22,713 nucleotides of DNA from Candidatus Scatomorpha stercorigallinarum (GCA_018713375.1 DVOV01000018.1:1-22713); one strand, 5' to 3'. Positions 1 to 6,589 are shown, numbered from the stretch's first letter. The notes: generated from the letters alone by a model not told the origin. Translations and numbers: made by a program.

Positions 1-2
1 GC

Positions 3-386
3 GTTTACGCCATGCCGCCGGTGCGGGCCTTTTTGCTGGATACGCAGAGGGCGCTGGCGCGCGAGCAAAGCGTGGTCATGGACGGGCGGGACATCGCCAC
101 GGTGGTGCTGCCGGGGGCGGACCTGAAGATATTCCTCACCGCTTCGCCGGAAAAGCGCGCCGAGAGGCGCTGGCAGGAGCTGCGCGCGCGCGGGAGCGGC
201 GAGAGCTATGAACAGGTGCTCGCCGAGACGCTGGAGCGCGATAAGCAGGATTCCGAGCGCGCCGCCGCGCCGCTGAAGGTGGCGGAGGGCGCCGTGGTCG
301 TGGACACGAGCGCGCTCACGCTCGAAGAGAGCATCGAGCGCGTATGTACGCTGATAGCAGGTAAACTTGGAGGTGTTCTCAGTTGA
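3..386 (+). CDS. cmk: Cytidylate kinase, C-terminal part (5' end outside window)
   Basis: This is the C-terminal part of CMP/dCMP kinase, which phosphorylates CMP and dCMP using ATP in the cytoplasm. The frame is open from base 3 to the TGA at 384-386, so the gene starts upstream of the window. The ATG at 12 falls where the family has an internal 'IPxVR' stretch and is not a start. Visible family signatures are VMDGRDIATVVLP, the NMP-binding segment, then IFLTASPEKRAERR, the lid-like region, and a DKQDSERAAAPL segment that matches the usual D-x-x-R-x-x-x-P-L pattern. The N-terminal P-loop is missing because of the window edge. The stop overlaps the TTG start of plsC by four bases, so the two are translationally coupled. 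Linkage of cmk with plsC, ispH and rpsA is common in Clostridia. Confidence 0.93.
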   Translation, partial: VYAMPPVRAFLLDTQRALAREQSVVMDGRDIATVVLPGADLKIFLTASPEKRAERRWQELRARGSGESYEQVLAETLERDKQDSERAAAPLKVAEGAVVVDTSALTLEESIERVCTLIAGKLGGVLS

Positions 387-1009
387 GCGGGAGCATGGAC
401 GAGAGACAGCGGCCGGACGAAAAGCAGCGCCGGACCTTTGACCGGCTGTACGCCCTGGTCATACCCATCGTCAAGCTGCTCTATCCGATGAAGAGCAGCG
501 GCCGGGAGAACATACCGGAGGGGCCGGCGCTGGTCTGCGCCAACCACTCCAACATGGTGGACCCTTTCCTGGTGGCGGCGGCCTTCGGGCGCAAGAATTT
601 CATGCACTTCATGGCCAAGCTGGAGCTCTCCGCCGTGCCGGTAGTCGGCGCGGTACTGAAAAGCTGCGGCGTATATTTCGTCGACCGGGGGCGGCAGGAC
701 ATCGACGCCATCCGCAACACCATGCGCTTCCTCAAGCGCGGGGAGAAGGTGTGCATGTTCCCGGAGGGGACGCGCACCAGCGAGGACAATTCCGTGGAGG
801 CCAAGACGGGCGCCGTGCGCATCGCGTCGCGGATGAAGGTGCCCATAGTCCCCGTTTATATCCCGCGGCGGAAAAAGGTCTTTGCCCGCACGGAGGTGCT
901 GATCGGGGAGCCTTTCCTGGTGGAGGGCAAGACGCACGAGGACTACGTGGAGCTGGCCGACGGCGTGATGGAGCGCATCTATGAGTTGAGGGACGGTACG
1001 GCGGGATGA
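383..1009 (+). CDS. plsC: 1-acyl-sn-glycerol-3-phosphate acyltransferase (PlsC family)
   Basis: This 208-residue lysophospholipid acyltransferase adds the second acyl chain to lysophosphatidate at the inner face of the membrane, making phosphatidate for phospholipid synthesis. Acyltransferase motif I is NHSNMVD at residues 54-60 (catalytic H55 and D60). Motif III is FPEGTRTS at 126-133, and a VPIVPVYI segment at 153-160 fits motif IV. A hydrophobic patch near residues 23-35 could sit against the membrane. I chose the TTG at 383 because GGAGGTG at 369-375 lies seven bases upstream; an in-frame ATG at 395 has no comparable site. The gene overlaps cmk by four bases (TTGA) and ispH-rpsA by four (ATGA), so the three form one operon. 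Substrate preference cannot be told from sequence, so another acyl acceptor is possible. Confidence 0.92.
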   Translation: MSGSMDERQRPDEKQRRTFDRLYALVIPIVKLLYPMKSSGRENIPEGPALVCANHSNMVDPFLVAAAFGRKNFMHFMAKLELSAVPVVGAVLKSCGVYFVDRGRQDIDAIRNTMRFLKRGEKVCMFPEGTRTSEDNSVEAKTGAVRIASRMKVPIVPVYIPRRKKVFARTEVLIGEPFLVEGKTHEDYVELADGVMERIYELRDGTAG

Positions 1010-3219
1010 GCAGGGTGATACTGGCAAAGAGCGCCGGATTCTGCTTCGGCGTCTCGCGCTCCGTGGAGCTGGCGGAGGGCCAGCTGGCGCTGGGGCCCTG
1101 CAAGTGCCTGGGGCCGCTGATACACAACCAGGACGTGGTGGACCGCCTGGCGGCCAGGGGGATGGCCGTGATATCCTCGCCGGAGGAGGCCGCGGCGGGC
1201 GAGCGGGTGCTCATACGCTCCCACGGCGCGCCGAAGGCCGTCGTCGATGAGCTGGAGCGCCGCGGCGCGCAGGTGGTGGACGCCACCTGCCCCTTTGTCG
1301 CGCGCATACACAAGATCGTCAGCGCCGCTTCTGCGAACGGGCGGCAGGTGCTCGTCATCGGCACCGCCGGGCACGCGGAAGTGGAGGCGATATGCGGCTG
1401 GTGCTCGGGCGCGGTGGTCGTCTCCGGCGCGGAGGAGCTGGAAAAATGGCTGTCGGAGGACGGCGGAAGGGCGCACATGCCGCTCACGGCCGTCGTGCAG
1501 ACGACGCAGACGCAAAAAACCCTCGAGGATTGCAAATTTTTATTAAAAAAGATGTGTACAAACGCAGAAATATTTGATACAATATGTTCTGCTACGTCCA
1601 CAAGGCAGGAGGAGGCGGCTCAACTGTCCTCCAAGTGCGACGCCATGGTGATTATTGGCGGCAAGCACAGCGCCAACAGCCTGCACCTGGCCGAGCTTTG
1701 CGCATCGCGCTGCGCCAACACGCAGTTCATTGCGCAGGCGGAAGAGCTCGACACCGCGCGGCTCAGGGACGCAGACACCATAGGCGTAACTGCCGGCGCC
1801 TCGGCGCCGGAGTGGATAATCAAGGAGGTACTGGTTAAGATGAGCGATGAAATCCTGATCCAAGAGAACCCTGTAGAAGAGCCTGCCGAAGCGGCCGCTG
1901 CCGAGGCCGTCGCGGCTGAAGAGGCCGCGAGCGTCGAGAGCGCCGCTGTTGAAGAGGCCCCCGCCGCCGAAGAGGCAGCCCCCGCGGAAGCAGCCGCGGC
2001 CGAAGCCCCGGCGGAAGAAGCAAAGGAAAAGTCCTTTGACGAGATGCTGGAGGATTCTCTGAAGACTATATATAACGGCGACAAAGTCAGCGGAACCGTG
2101 GTGGCCATCACCCCCACCGAGGTCAGCGTGGACCTGGGCACGAAGTATTCCGCCTTCATCCCCGCCACCGAGTTCACCGACGACGGCGAGACCAAGCTGG
2201 AGGACGCTGTCCATGTCGGCGACCCCATCGAGGCCATCGTGGTCCGCGTCAACGACGTGGAGGGTACCGCCCAGCTGAGCAAGAAGCGCCTTGACGCTGT
2301 CAAGAACTGGGCCGACATCGAGTCCGCCCAGGAGGACGGCACTGTCGTCGAGGGCATCGTCACCGAGGAGAACAAGGGCGGCGTCGTCGTCTCCGTCAAG
2401 GGCACGCGCGTTTTCGTCCCCGCTTCCCAGTCCGGCCTGCCGAAGGACACCCCGATGACTGAGCTGCTGAAGAAGAAGGTCCGCCTGAAGATTACCGAGG
2501 TCAACCGCGGCCGCCGCCGCGTCGTCGGCTCCATCCGCGCCGTGCAGCAGCGCGAGCGCCGCGAGAGGGCCGAGGCCATCTGGGGCAGCATCGAGGTCGG
2601 CAAGACCTATCACGGCACCGTCAAGAGCCTGACGAGCTACGGCGCGTTCGTGGACATCGGCGGCATCGACGGCATGGTCCACGTCTCCGAGCTGAGCTGG
2701 AACCGCATCAAGAACCCCGCCGAGGTCGTCTCCGTGGGCGACGAGCTCGACGTGTACGTCATCGGCTTCGACCGTGAGGCCAAGCGCATCTCCCTCGGCT
2801 ACAAGAAGGCCGAGGACAACCCCTGGAACAAGTTCGTCAGCACTTACAACGTGGGCGACGTGGCGAAGGTCAAAGTCGTAAAGCTGATGCCCTTCGGCGC
2901 CTTTGCCGAGGTCATGCCCGGCGTGGACGGCCTTATCCACATCTCCCAGCTGGCCAACCGCCGCGTCGGCAAGCCGGAAGAGGTCGTCAACCCCGGCGAC
3001 GAGGTCGATGTGAAGATCACTGCCATCGACAATGAGAAGCAGAAGATCTCCCTCTCCATCCGCGCCCTGAGCGAGCCGGAACCGGCCCCGCGCCGTTCCC
3101 GCCGCCGCGAGGTGGAGCCTGAGGAGGAGCTGCCGGTGGAGCCGGAAGAGGACGCCCTCGTTTACGAGGTCTCCGAGACCGGCGAGGCCAAGGGCGTCGT
3201 CCCCGAGGACGCCGAGTAA
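1006..3219 (+). CDS. ispH-rpsA: Bifunctional HMBPP reductase / ribosomal protein S1 fusion
   Basis: This 737-residue protein joins two unrelated activities. Residues 1-278 are IspH, the 4Fe-4S enzyme making IPP and DMAPP in the last step of the MEP pathway. The cluster cysteines are C13, C95 and C194. The substrate-binding residues H40, H73, H123, E125, T166/T167, S222, N224 and S266 are all present, so the domain looks active. Residues 283-343 are a low-complexity Ala/Glu linker. Four S1 RNA-binding domains follow at about 357-428, 443-512, 529-600 and 614-688, then an acidic tail. The fusion is a known arrangement in Clostridia, usually annotated as bifunctional. Codon use shifts at the junction: the S1 half is strongly biased, as expected for a ribosomal protein. 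An internal Shine-Dalgarno and ATG lie at the junction, so a separate S1 protein may also be made. Confidence 0.95.
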   Translation: MSRVILAKSAGFCFGVSRSVELAEGQLALGPCKCLGPLIHNQDVVDRLAARGMAVISSPEEAAAGERVLIRSHGAPKAVVDELERRGAQVVDATCPFVARIHKIVSAASANGRQVLVIGTAGHAEVEAICGWCSGAVVVSGAEELEKWLSEDGGRAHMPLTAVVQTTQTQKTLEDCKFLLKKMCTNAEIFDTICSATSTRQEEAAQLSSKCDAMVIIGGKHSANSLHLAELCASRCANTQFIAQAEELDTARLRDADTIGVTAGASAPEWIIKEVLVKMSDEILIQENPVEEPAEAAAAEAVAAEEAASVESAAVEEAPAAEEAAPAEAAAAEAPAEEAKEKSFDEMLEDSLKTIYNGDKVSGTVVAITPTEVSVDLGTKYSAFIPATEFTDDGETKLEDAVHVGDPIEAIVVRVNDVEGTAQLSKKRLDAVKNWADIESAQEDGTVVEGIVTEENKGGVVVSVKGTRVFVPASQSGLPKDTPMTELLKKKVRLKITEVNRGRRRVVGSIRAVQQRERRERAEAIWGSIEVGKTYHGTVKSLTSYGAFVDIGGIDGMVHVSELSWNRIKNPAEVVSVGDELDVYVIGFDREAKRISLGYKKAEDNPWNKFVSTYNVGDVAKVKVVKLMPFGAFAEVMPGVDGLIHISQLANRRVGKPEEVVNPGDEVDVKITAIDNEKQKISLSIRALSEPEPAPRRSRRREVEPEEELPVEPEEDALVYEVSETGEAKGVVPEDAE
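1555..1583 (+). promoter_or_regulatory. Putative promoter inside ispH, upstream of the S1 half
   Basis: An extended -10 element (TGATACAAT, 1575-1583) lies 17 bases after TGTACA (1555-1560, four of six matches to the -35 consensus). It falls in an AT-rich island (about 1528-1602) inside otherwise GC-rich coding sequence, where codons rare elsewhere in the window (TTA, ATA, TGT, ACA) cluster. Transcripts would start near 1590 and could feed the S1 half only. This is inferred from motif and base composition. Confidence 0.5.
1822..1842 (+). promoter_or_regulatory. Internal Shine-Dalgarno and ATG at the IspH/S1 junction
   Basis: AAGGAGG at 1822-1828 is a full-strength Shine-Dalgarno site. The in-frame ATG at 1840 (residue 279 of the fusion) follows after 11 bases. 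It lies exactly after the last IspH residues and before the acidic linker, so initiation here would give a 459-residue stand-alone S1 protein with four S1 domains. The spacing is slightly long. The AAGGAGG also encodes conserved IspH residues (IKEV), so part of the match could be chance. Confidence 0.5.
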
Positions 3220-3233
3220 TTCAACAGCGTGTG

Positions 3234-3265
3234 AAAGGGCCGCGGACGCGGCCCTTTCTTTTTTT
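3234..3265 (+). terminator. Rho-independent terminator after ispH-rpsA
   Basis: A perfect 10-bp stem (AAAGGGCCGC at 3234-3243 with GCGGCCCTTT at 3248-3257) encloses a 4-base loop and is followed by a run of T at 3259-3265. It ends the cmk-plsC-ispH-rpsA transcript 15 bases after the stop codon. Confidence 0.93.
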
Positions 3266-3318
3266 ACCATCCTGACGGGATTTTTGCAGCGATCTTACGA
3301 AAAAACCATTGATTTTCC

Positions 3319-3347
3319 TTGCTAAATCCCGTTGTAACGTGTATAAT
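3319..3347 (+). promoter_or_regulatory. Vegetative promoter of carD
   Basis: TTGCTA (3319-3324), a 17-base spacer and a perfect TATAAT (3342-3347) form a housekeeping-sigma promoter. Transcription would begin near 3354, giving a leader of about 36 bases before the carD ATG. The -35/-10 pair and spacing are identical to those of the cdaA promoter at 6561-6589. The surrounding gap 3266-3390 is AT-rich compared with the genes. Confidence 0.85.
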
Positions 3348-3390
3348 TCTATACAAGAAGGCATTTGCAGATTCGGGAAACGGAGGTTAT

Positions 3391-3876
3391 ATGGCTTTTC
3401 GCGTGGGCGACCGGGTCGCTCACCCCTTGCACGGCGCCGGAGTGATCGACAGCATCGTAAGCAGGAAGATCAATGGGAAGGACCGGGAGTATTATGTGCT
3501 CAAAATACCCGCCGGTGACATGCTGGTGATGATACCAGTGGAAACGAGCGAGAGCATTGGCGTGCGTCCGATAATCGGCAGCGAGGAAGCGGAAAAGATA
3601 CTCAAAGGCATCCCCGCTATCGAGGTCAGCATGACGCAGAACTGGAACAAGCGGTACCGCGAGAACATGATGAAGATCAGGAGCGGGGACCTGATGGAGG
3701 TCGCCGCCGTTGTCAAAGGGCTGATGGCGAGGGACAGGGAGCGCGGGCTCTCCACCGGGGAGCGGAAGATGCTCCACTCGGCGCGCCAGATACTGATCTC
3801 CGAGATCGTGCTGTCCAAAAGTTCCAGTTATGAGGAGGTCGAAGAGCGCCTGAACAGCGCTATGGTCGGCTCATAA
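3391..3876 (+). CDS. carD: CarD/CdnL-type transcription regulator
   Basis: This 161-residue protein belongs to the CarD_CdnL_TRCF family. Members bind the RNA polymerase beta subunit through an N-terminal Tudor-like domain and stabilise open promoter complexes, mainly at rRNA and growth-related promoters. The N-terminal signature is FRVGDRVAHPLHGAGVI at residues 3-19, followed by the beta-rich segment up to about residue 60 (YYVLKIP...MLVMIPV). The C-terminal half is helical and basic, with a conserved stretch around ERKMLHSARQIL that fits the DNA-binding domain. The start is the ATG at 3391 with GGAGG at 3382-3386. An in-frame TTG at 3319 would extend it, but that codon is the promoter's -35 box. 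The gene has its own promoter and terminator, yet lies directly ahead of ispD-ispF, a common clostridial order. Confidence 0.9.
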   Translation: MAFRVGDRVAHPLHGAGVIDSIVSRKINGKDREYYVLKIPAGDMLVMIPVETSESIGVRPIIGSEEAEKILKGIPAIEVSMTQNWNKRYRENMMKIRSGDLMEVAAVVKGLMARDRERGLSTGERKMLHSARQILISEIVLSKSSSYEEVEERLNSAMVGS

Positions 3877-3880
3877 GCAT

Positions 3881-3916
3881 CTCCGGGCGGGCCAGACCCG
3901 CCCGGAGGTATTTTTT
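3881..3916 (+). terminator. Rho-independent terminator after carD
   Basis: A perfect 11-bp stem (CTCCGGGCGGG at 3881-3891 with CCCGCCCGGAG at 3897-3907) has a 5-base loop and is followed by six T at 3911-3916. It lies only 18 bases before the ispD start, with no recognisable promoter between, so ispD expression may depend on read-through. Confidence 0.9.
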
Positions 3917-3934
3917 GTCTGATCGGGAGGTAAT

Positions 3935-4648
3935 ATGTTCCGTAAAAATGATATGCCCGCGCGGCCGCGCTGCGCCTGCGTGCTGGTGGCGGCGGGCAGT
4001 TCCAGCCGCATGGGCGGCGACAAGCTGGCCATGAAGCTGGCGGGGCGCACGGTGCTCGAACGCTCCGTGGCCGTGCTGGACGGCAGCGCTTACATAGACG
4101 AGATCGTGATCGTCACACAGAGCGAAAAGATACCGAAAACGGCCGCCATGGCGCGGGATCTTGGCTATGGCAAGGTGAAATGCGTGGTCGCGGGCGGGAA
4201 ATGCCGCACGGAGTCGGCCTGGCACGGCGTGCGCGAGTGCTCGCCCGGCGCGGAGCTCATCGCCATCCATGACGCCGCCCGGCCGCTGGTGACGGAGGAG
4301 GTCATCGCCCGCGCCGTACTGGCGGCGGCGGAGCGCGGCGCGGCGGCGCCGGCCATAAAGGTGAAGGACACGGTGCGGCAGGCGCGCGGCGGGCGCGTTT
4401 TGCGCACGCTGGAGCGGGACGAACTGTTTTTGATGCAGACGCCGCAGGTCTTCCGCGCCGGGCTCATACGGCCCGCGCTGGAGGATGCGGCGCGGCTGGG
4501 CCTGGAGCTGACGGACGACTGCGCCGCCGTGATGCTGATGGACGCGGAGGTGTTCCTGGTGGAGGGCTCGGAGGAAAACATGAAGCTCACTACGCCGGCG
4601 GACGTCTATGCCGCCGAGGCCATCCTGGAAGCGAGGGAGAAGCGATGA
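3935..4648 (+). CDS. ispD: 2-C-methyl-D-erythritol 4-phosphate cytidylyltransferase
   Basis: IspD (237 residues) joins CTP and MEP to give CDP-ME, the third step of the MEP isoprenoid pathway. Near the N-terminus the nucleotide-binding motif reads [12 protein letters not shown] (residues 19-30); the family usually has Gly at the second position after AAG (AAGxGxRM), so the Ser is a mild variation. Other signatures are HDAARPLV from residue 112, a VKDTV segment, TPQVF, TDDCAAV and the C-terminal [13 protein letters not shown], which holds the conserved Lys-x-Thr. Length is normal. GGGAGG at 3925-3930 supports the ATG at 3935, which gives a short extra N-terminal leader before the core fold; the in-frame ATG at 3953 is an alternative. 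The stop overlaps ispF by four bases (ATGA), coupling successive pathway enzymes. Confidence 0.95.
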   Translation: MFRKNDMPARPRCACVLVAAGSSSRMGGDKLAMKLAGRTVLERSVAVLDGSAYIDEIVIVTQSEKIPKTAAMARDLGYGKVKCVVAGGKCRTESAWHGVRECSPGAELIAIHDAARPLVTEEVIARAVLAAAERGAAAPAIKVKDTVRQARGGRVLRTLERDELFLMQTPQVFRAGLIRPALEDAARLGLELTDDCAAVMLMDAEVFLVEGSEENMKLTTPADVYAAEAILEAREKR

Positions 4649-5112
4649 GGATCGGGCAGGGATACGACGTACACCGGCTCGTGGAGGGCCGCGCGCTGGT
4701 GCTCGGCGGGGTGAAGGTGCCATACGAGCGGGGGCTGGACGGCCACTCGGACGCCGACGTGCTCGTACACGCCGTGATGGACGCGCTGCTGGGCGCGGCC
4801 GCGCTGGGGGACATAGGCAAGCTGTTCCCGGACAGCGACGAGCGCTACCGCGGGGCGGACAGCCTGCTGCTGCTTGCCGAAGTGGCGCGCAGGGTGCGCG
4901 CGGAGGGATATGAGATCGTCAATATCGACTCCACCGTGGTGGCGCAGGCGCCGAAGCTGGCGGCGCATATACCGGCCATGCGGGAGAACATCGCCCGCGC
5001 GGCGGGGCTCGCGGCTGGCAGCGTGAGCGTGAAAGCCACGACGGAAGAGCATCTGGGCTTCACCGGCGAGGGTCTGGGCATTGCCGCGCAGGCCGTGGCG
5101 CTGATAGATTAG
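4645..5112 (+). CDS. ispF: 2-C-methyl-D-erythritol 2,4-cyclodiphosphate synthase
   Basis: IspF (155 residues, normal length) cyclises CDP-ME 2-phosphate to MEcPP with release of CMP; family members are trimers with a zinc ion at each active site. The metal ligands D8 and H10 (GYDVHRL) and H42 are present. GHSDADV at 33-39 is the other conserved block. The C-terminal signature reads [17 protein letters not shown], close to the usual TTEKLGFxGRxEGIAA. The ATG overlaps the ispD stop by four bases, so ispD and ispF are translated together. IspE, the kinase acting between them, is not in the window, while IspH, the last pathway enzyme, is encoded 1.4 kb upstream. The gap after the gene carries two hairpins ahead of the next gene. 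Confidence 0.96.
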   Translation: MRIGQGYDVHRLVEGRALVLGGVKVPYERGLDGHSDADVLVHAVMDALLGAAALGDIGKLFPDSDERYRGADSLLLLAEVARRVRAEGYEIVNIDSTVVAQAPKLAAHIPAMRENIARAAGLAAGSVSVKATTEEHLGFTGEGLGIAAQAVALID

Positions 5113-5127
5113 GCGGCGAGTCGCCGC
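5113..5127 (+). repeat. Short GC-rich inverted repeat after ispF
   Basis: GCGGCGA and TCGCCGC flank a single G directly after the ispF stop codon. As RNA it could only fold with a small loop made by opening the inner pairs. No T-run follows, so it is not a terminator. It may be a 3' stabilising hairpin or chance in GC-rich DNA. Confidence 0.35.
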
Positions 5128-5135
5128 GGGGAAGG

Positions 5136-5176
5136 CTCCGGCATAGTATGGGTCATAAGCCATGCTACGGAGGGAG
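5136..5176 (+). promoter_or_regulatory. Hairpin covering the ribosome-binding site of the DUF3343 gene
   Basis: The arm 5136-5151 pairs with 5160-5172 around an 8-base loop (5152-5159). It gives 13 pairs, one of them T-G, with a 3-base bulge at 5141-5143. The right arm contains the start of the Shine-Dalgarno GGAGGGAG (5169-5176) that serves the ATG at 5184, so folding would hide the ribosome-binding site. I know of no riboswitch class that this matches. Confidence 0.5.
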
Positions 5177-5183
5177 TTTTCCG

Positions 5184-5432
5184 ATGAATATCATAATGTG
5201 CCGCTCTCTGACCTACGCGCAGAGGGCATCCTCGGTGCTCGAGCGCTCGGGGATAACGGCCAGTATAGCGCGGGCGCCGCAGGAGCTGACCGACCGCGGC
5301 TGCGGCTATTGCGTAAAGGTCTCGCCGCGGCGCTTCCACGAGGCGCTGGCGGTACTGGCGCGCGCCGGCGTGCCGCACGGGCGGCTGTTCCGCGCGGAGC
5401 CGGGCGGGAAGTACCGGGAGGTGGCGCCATGA
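5184..5432 (+). CDS. DUF3343 protein (putative Se/S carrier-like)
   Basis: This 82-residue protein matches the DUF3343 family, described as putative selenium/sulfur carrier-like. Its biochemical role is not established. The family pattern is visible as a short beta-alpha fold opening with MCRSLTYAQRA, a central RAPQEL, and the cysteine motif GCGYCV at residues 39-44. C6, C40 and C43 could carry a persulfide or selenide. The ATG at 5184 follows GGAGGGAG at 5169-5176; an in-frame ATG at 5148 lies inside the preceding hairpin and is less likely. The stop overlaps the following aminotransferase by four bases (ATGA), so the two are co-translated. This is the usual partnership for the family and suggests the enzyme loads sulfur or selenium onto the small protein. 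That function is inferred from context only. Confidence 0.8.
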   Translation: MNIIMCRSLTYAQRASSVLERSGITASIARAPQELTDRGCGYCVKVSPRRFHEALAVLARAGVPHGRLFRAEPGGKYREVAP

Positions 5433-6556
5433 TATACCTCGACAATGCCGCCACCAGCCTGCTGAAGCCGCCCGAGGTGGCGCGGGCCATGCTGCACGCC
5501 ATGAGGACCATGGCCAGCCCGGGCAGGGGAGGCCACGAGCCGGCCGCCCTGGCCGCGGAGACGGCGTATAAATGCCGCGAGGAGCTCTCGCAGTTTTTCC
5601 ACGCGCCGGGGCCGGAGCACGTGGCCTTCACCATGAACGCCACCCACGCGCTGAACATCGCGCTGAACACGCTCGTGCGGGCGGGGGACCGGGTGGTGAT
5701 ATCCGGCTATGAGCACAACGCCGTCACGCGGCCGCTGCACATGCTGGGCGCGGACATCGACGTGGCGCGCTCGCCGCTCTTTGACCAGCCTGCGGCGCTG
5801 GAAGCCTTCAGGGACAAACTGCCGGGGGCCAGATGCTGCGTCTGCACGCACGTTTCGAACGTATTCGGCTTCGTGCTGCCCGTGGAGGGCATTGCGGAGC
5901 TTTGCCGGGAGCAGGGCGTGCCCTTCGTGCTGGACGCCTCGCAGTCCGCGGGCGTGCTGCCGGTGGACATGGAGTACCTGGGGGCGGAATTCGTCGCCAT
6001 GCCGGGGCACAAGGGGCTGCTGGGCCCGCAGGGCACGGGCGTACTGCTCTGCCGCGGGCGGGCGGAGCCCATCATGGCCGGTGGAACGGGCTCCGAGAGC
6101 CGCAGCCAGTCCATGCCGCAGTCGCTGCCGGACGCGCTGGAGGCCGGGACGCACAACATCCCCGGTATCGCCGGGCTGCTGGCCGGGCTGCGCTATGTGG
6201 AGCGCTGCGGGCTGGAGGCCATCGACAGCCGGGAACGGGCGCTGAAGGCGCTCATGTGCCGCCGGCTTGAGGCCGCGCCGGGGCTGGAAGTGTTCGCGTC
6301 AGACGGCGCGCAGGCGGGCGTGCTGTCCGTCAGGAGCCGCGCCATTGGCAGCGAGGAACTGGCCGCGGCGCTGGCGGAAAAGGGCGTCGCCGTCCGCGCG
6401 GGGCTGCACTGCGCGCCGCTGGCGCACGAGAGCGCGGGGACGATCGAGGGCGGCACCGTGCGCTTTTCCTTCTCGCCCTTCAACAACGCGCGCGAGGTGG
6501 AGCGCGCGGCGGCCGCGCTGGCCGGCATATTAAAAATGAGCCCGCAGGGGCGGTAA
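5429..6556 (+). CDS. Class V aminotransferase, cysteine desulfurase / selenocysteine lyase type
   Basis: This 375-residue PLP enzyme of the NifS/SufS/CsdA fold removes sulfur from cysteine, or selenium from selenocysteine. It opens with the family signature YLDNAATSLLKP. The PLP-binding lysine is K195 in PGHKGLLGPQGTG, the ring-contacting aspartate lies in LDASQSAG (D169), and H96 (YEHNAVTRP) is conserved. The active-site cysteine is C328 in RAGLHCAPLAH, in the short-loop context of group II (SufS-like) enzymes. No SufU, SufE or IscU gene is adjacent. The partner is instead the DUF3343 protein overlapping its start, so this is probably not the main Fe-S cluster desulfurase. Substrate choice between Cys and Sec cannot be read from the sequence. 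A longer in-frame reading back to 5162 exists but only shadows the DUF3343 gene. Confidence 0.88.
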   Translation: MIYLDNAATSLLKPPEVARAMLHAMRTMASPGRGGHEPAALAAETAYKCREELSQFFHAPGPEHVAFTMNATHALNIALNTLVRAGDRVVISGYEHNAVTRPLHMLGADIDVARSPLFDQPAALEAFRDKLPGARCCVCTHVSNVFGFVLPVEGIAELCREQGVPFVLDASQSAGVLPVDMEYLGAEFVAMPGHKGLLGPQGTGVLLCRGRAEPIMAGGTGSESRSQSMPQSLPDALEAGTHNIPGIAGLLAGLRYVERCGLEAIDSRERALKALMCRRLEAAPGLEVFASDGAQAGVLSVRSRAIGSEELAAALAEKGVAVRAGLHCAPLAHESAGTIEGGTVRFSFSPFNNAREVERAAAALAGILKMSPQGR

Positions 6557-6560
6557 ACTG

Positions 6561-6589
6561 TTGCTATTTCCAGCCGGGTGTTGTATAAT
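6561..6589 (+). promoter_or_regulatory. Vegetative promoter of the cdaA operon
   Basis: TTGCTA (6561-6566), 17 bases, then a perfect TATAAT (6584-6589), just after the aminotransferase stop. Transcription would start near 6596. The 60-base leader contains a GC-rich hairpin (GGCGGC at 6621-6626 with GCCGCC at 6630-6635) ten bases before the likely ribosome-binding site GGGGA (6645-6649). It likely drives cdaA through rpoZ. Confidence 0.87.

Noticed and set aside
206..1027. Long open reading frame on the - strand opposite cmk-plsC
   Set aside because: It is antisense to genes with intact catalytic motifs, shows no recognisable domain, and is rich in His/Arg/Leu as expected of GC-rich shadow frames.
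1543..3270. 575-codon - strand reading frame opposite ispH-rpsA
   Set aside because: It mirrors the strongly biased codons of the S1 repeats; the product is a repetitive Asp/Leu/Gly/His string without family resemblance, and the start lies in the terminator on the other strand.
3319..3390. Upstream TTG start extending carD by 24 residues
   Set aside because: The codon is the -35 box of the promoter and lies before the transcription start; the extension has no family similarity.
5113..5176. Hairpins after ispF as a transcription terminator
   Set aside because: No T-run of useful length follows either stem, and the second stem overlaps the ribosome-binding site of the next gene.
5162..5428. 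N-terminal extension of the class V aminotransferase
   Set aside because: The family signature begins at the ATG at 5429, and the extension is an Arg/Ala/Gly-rich shadow of the DUF3343 gene.
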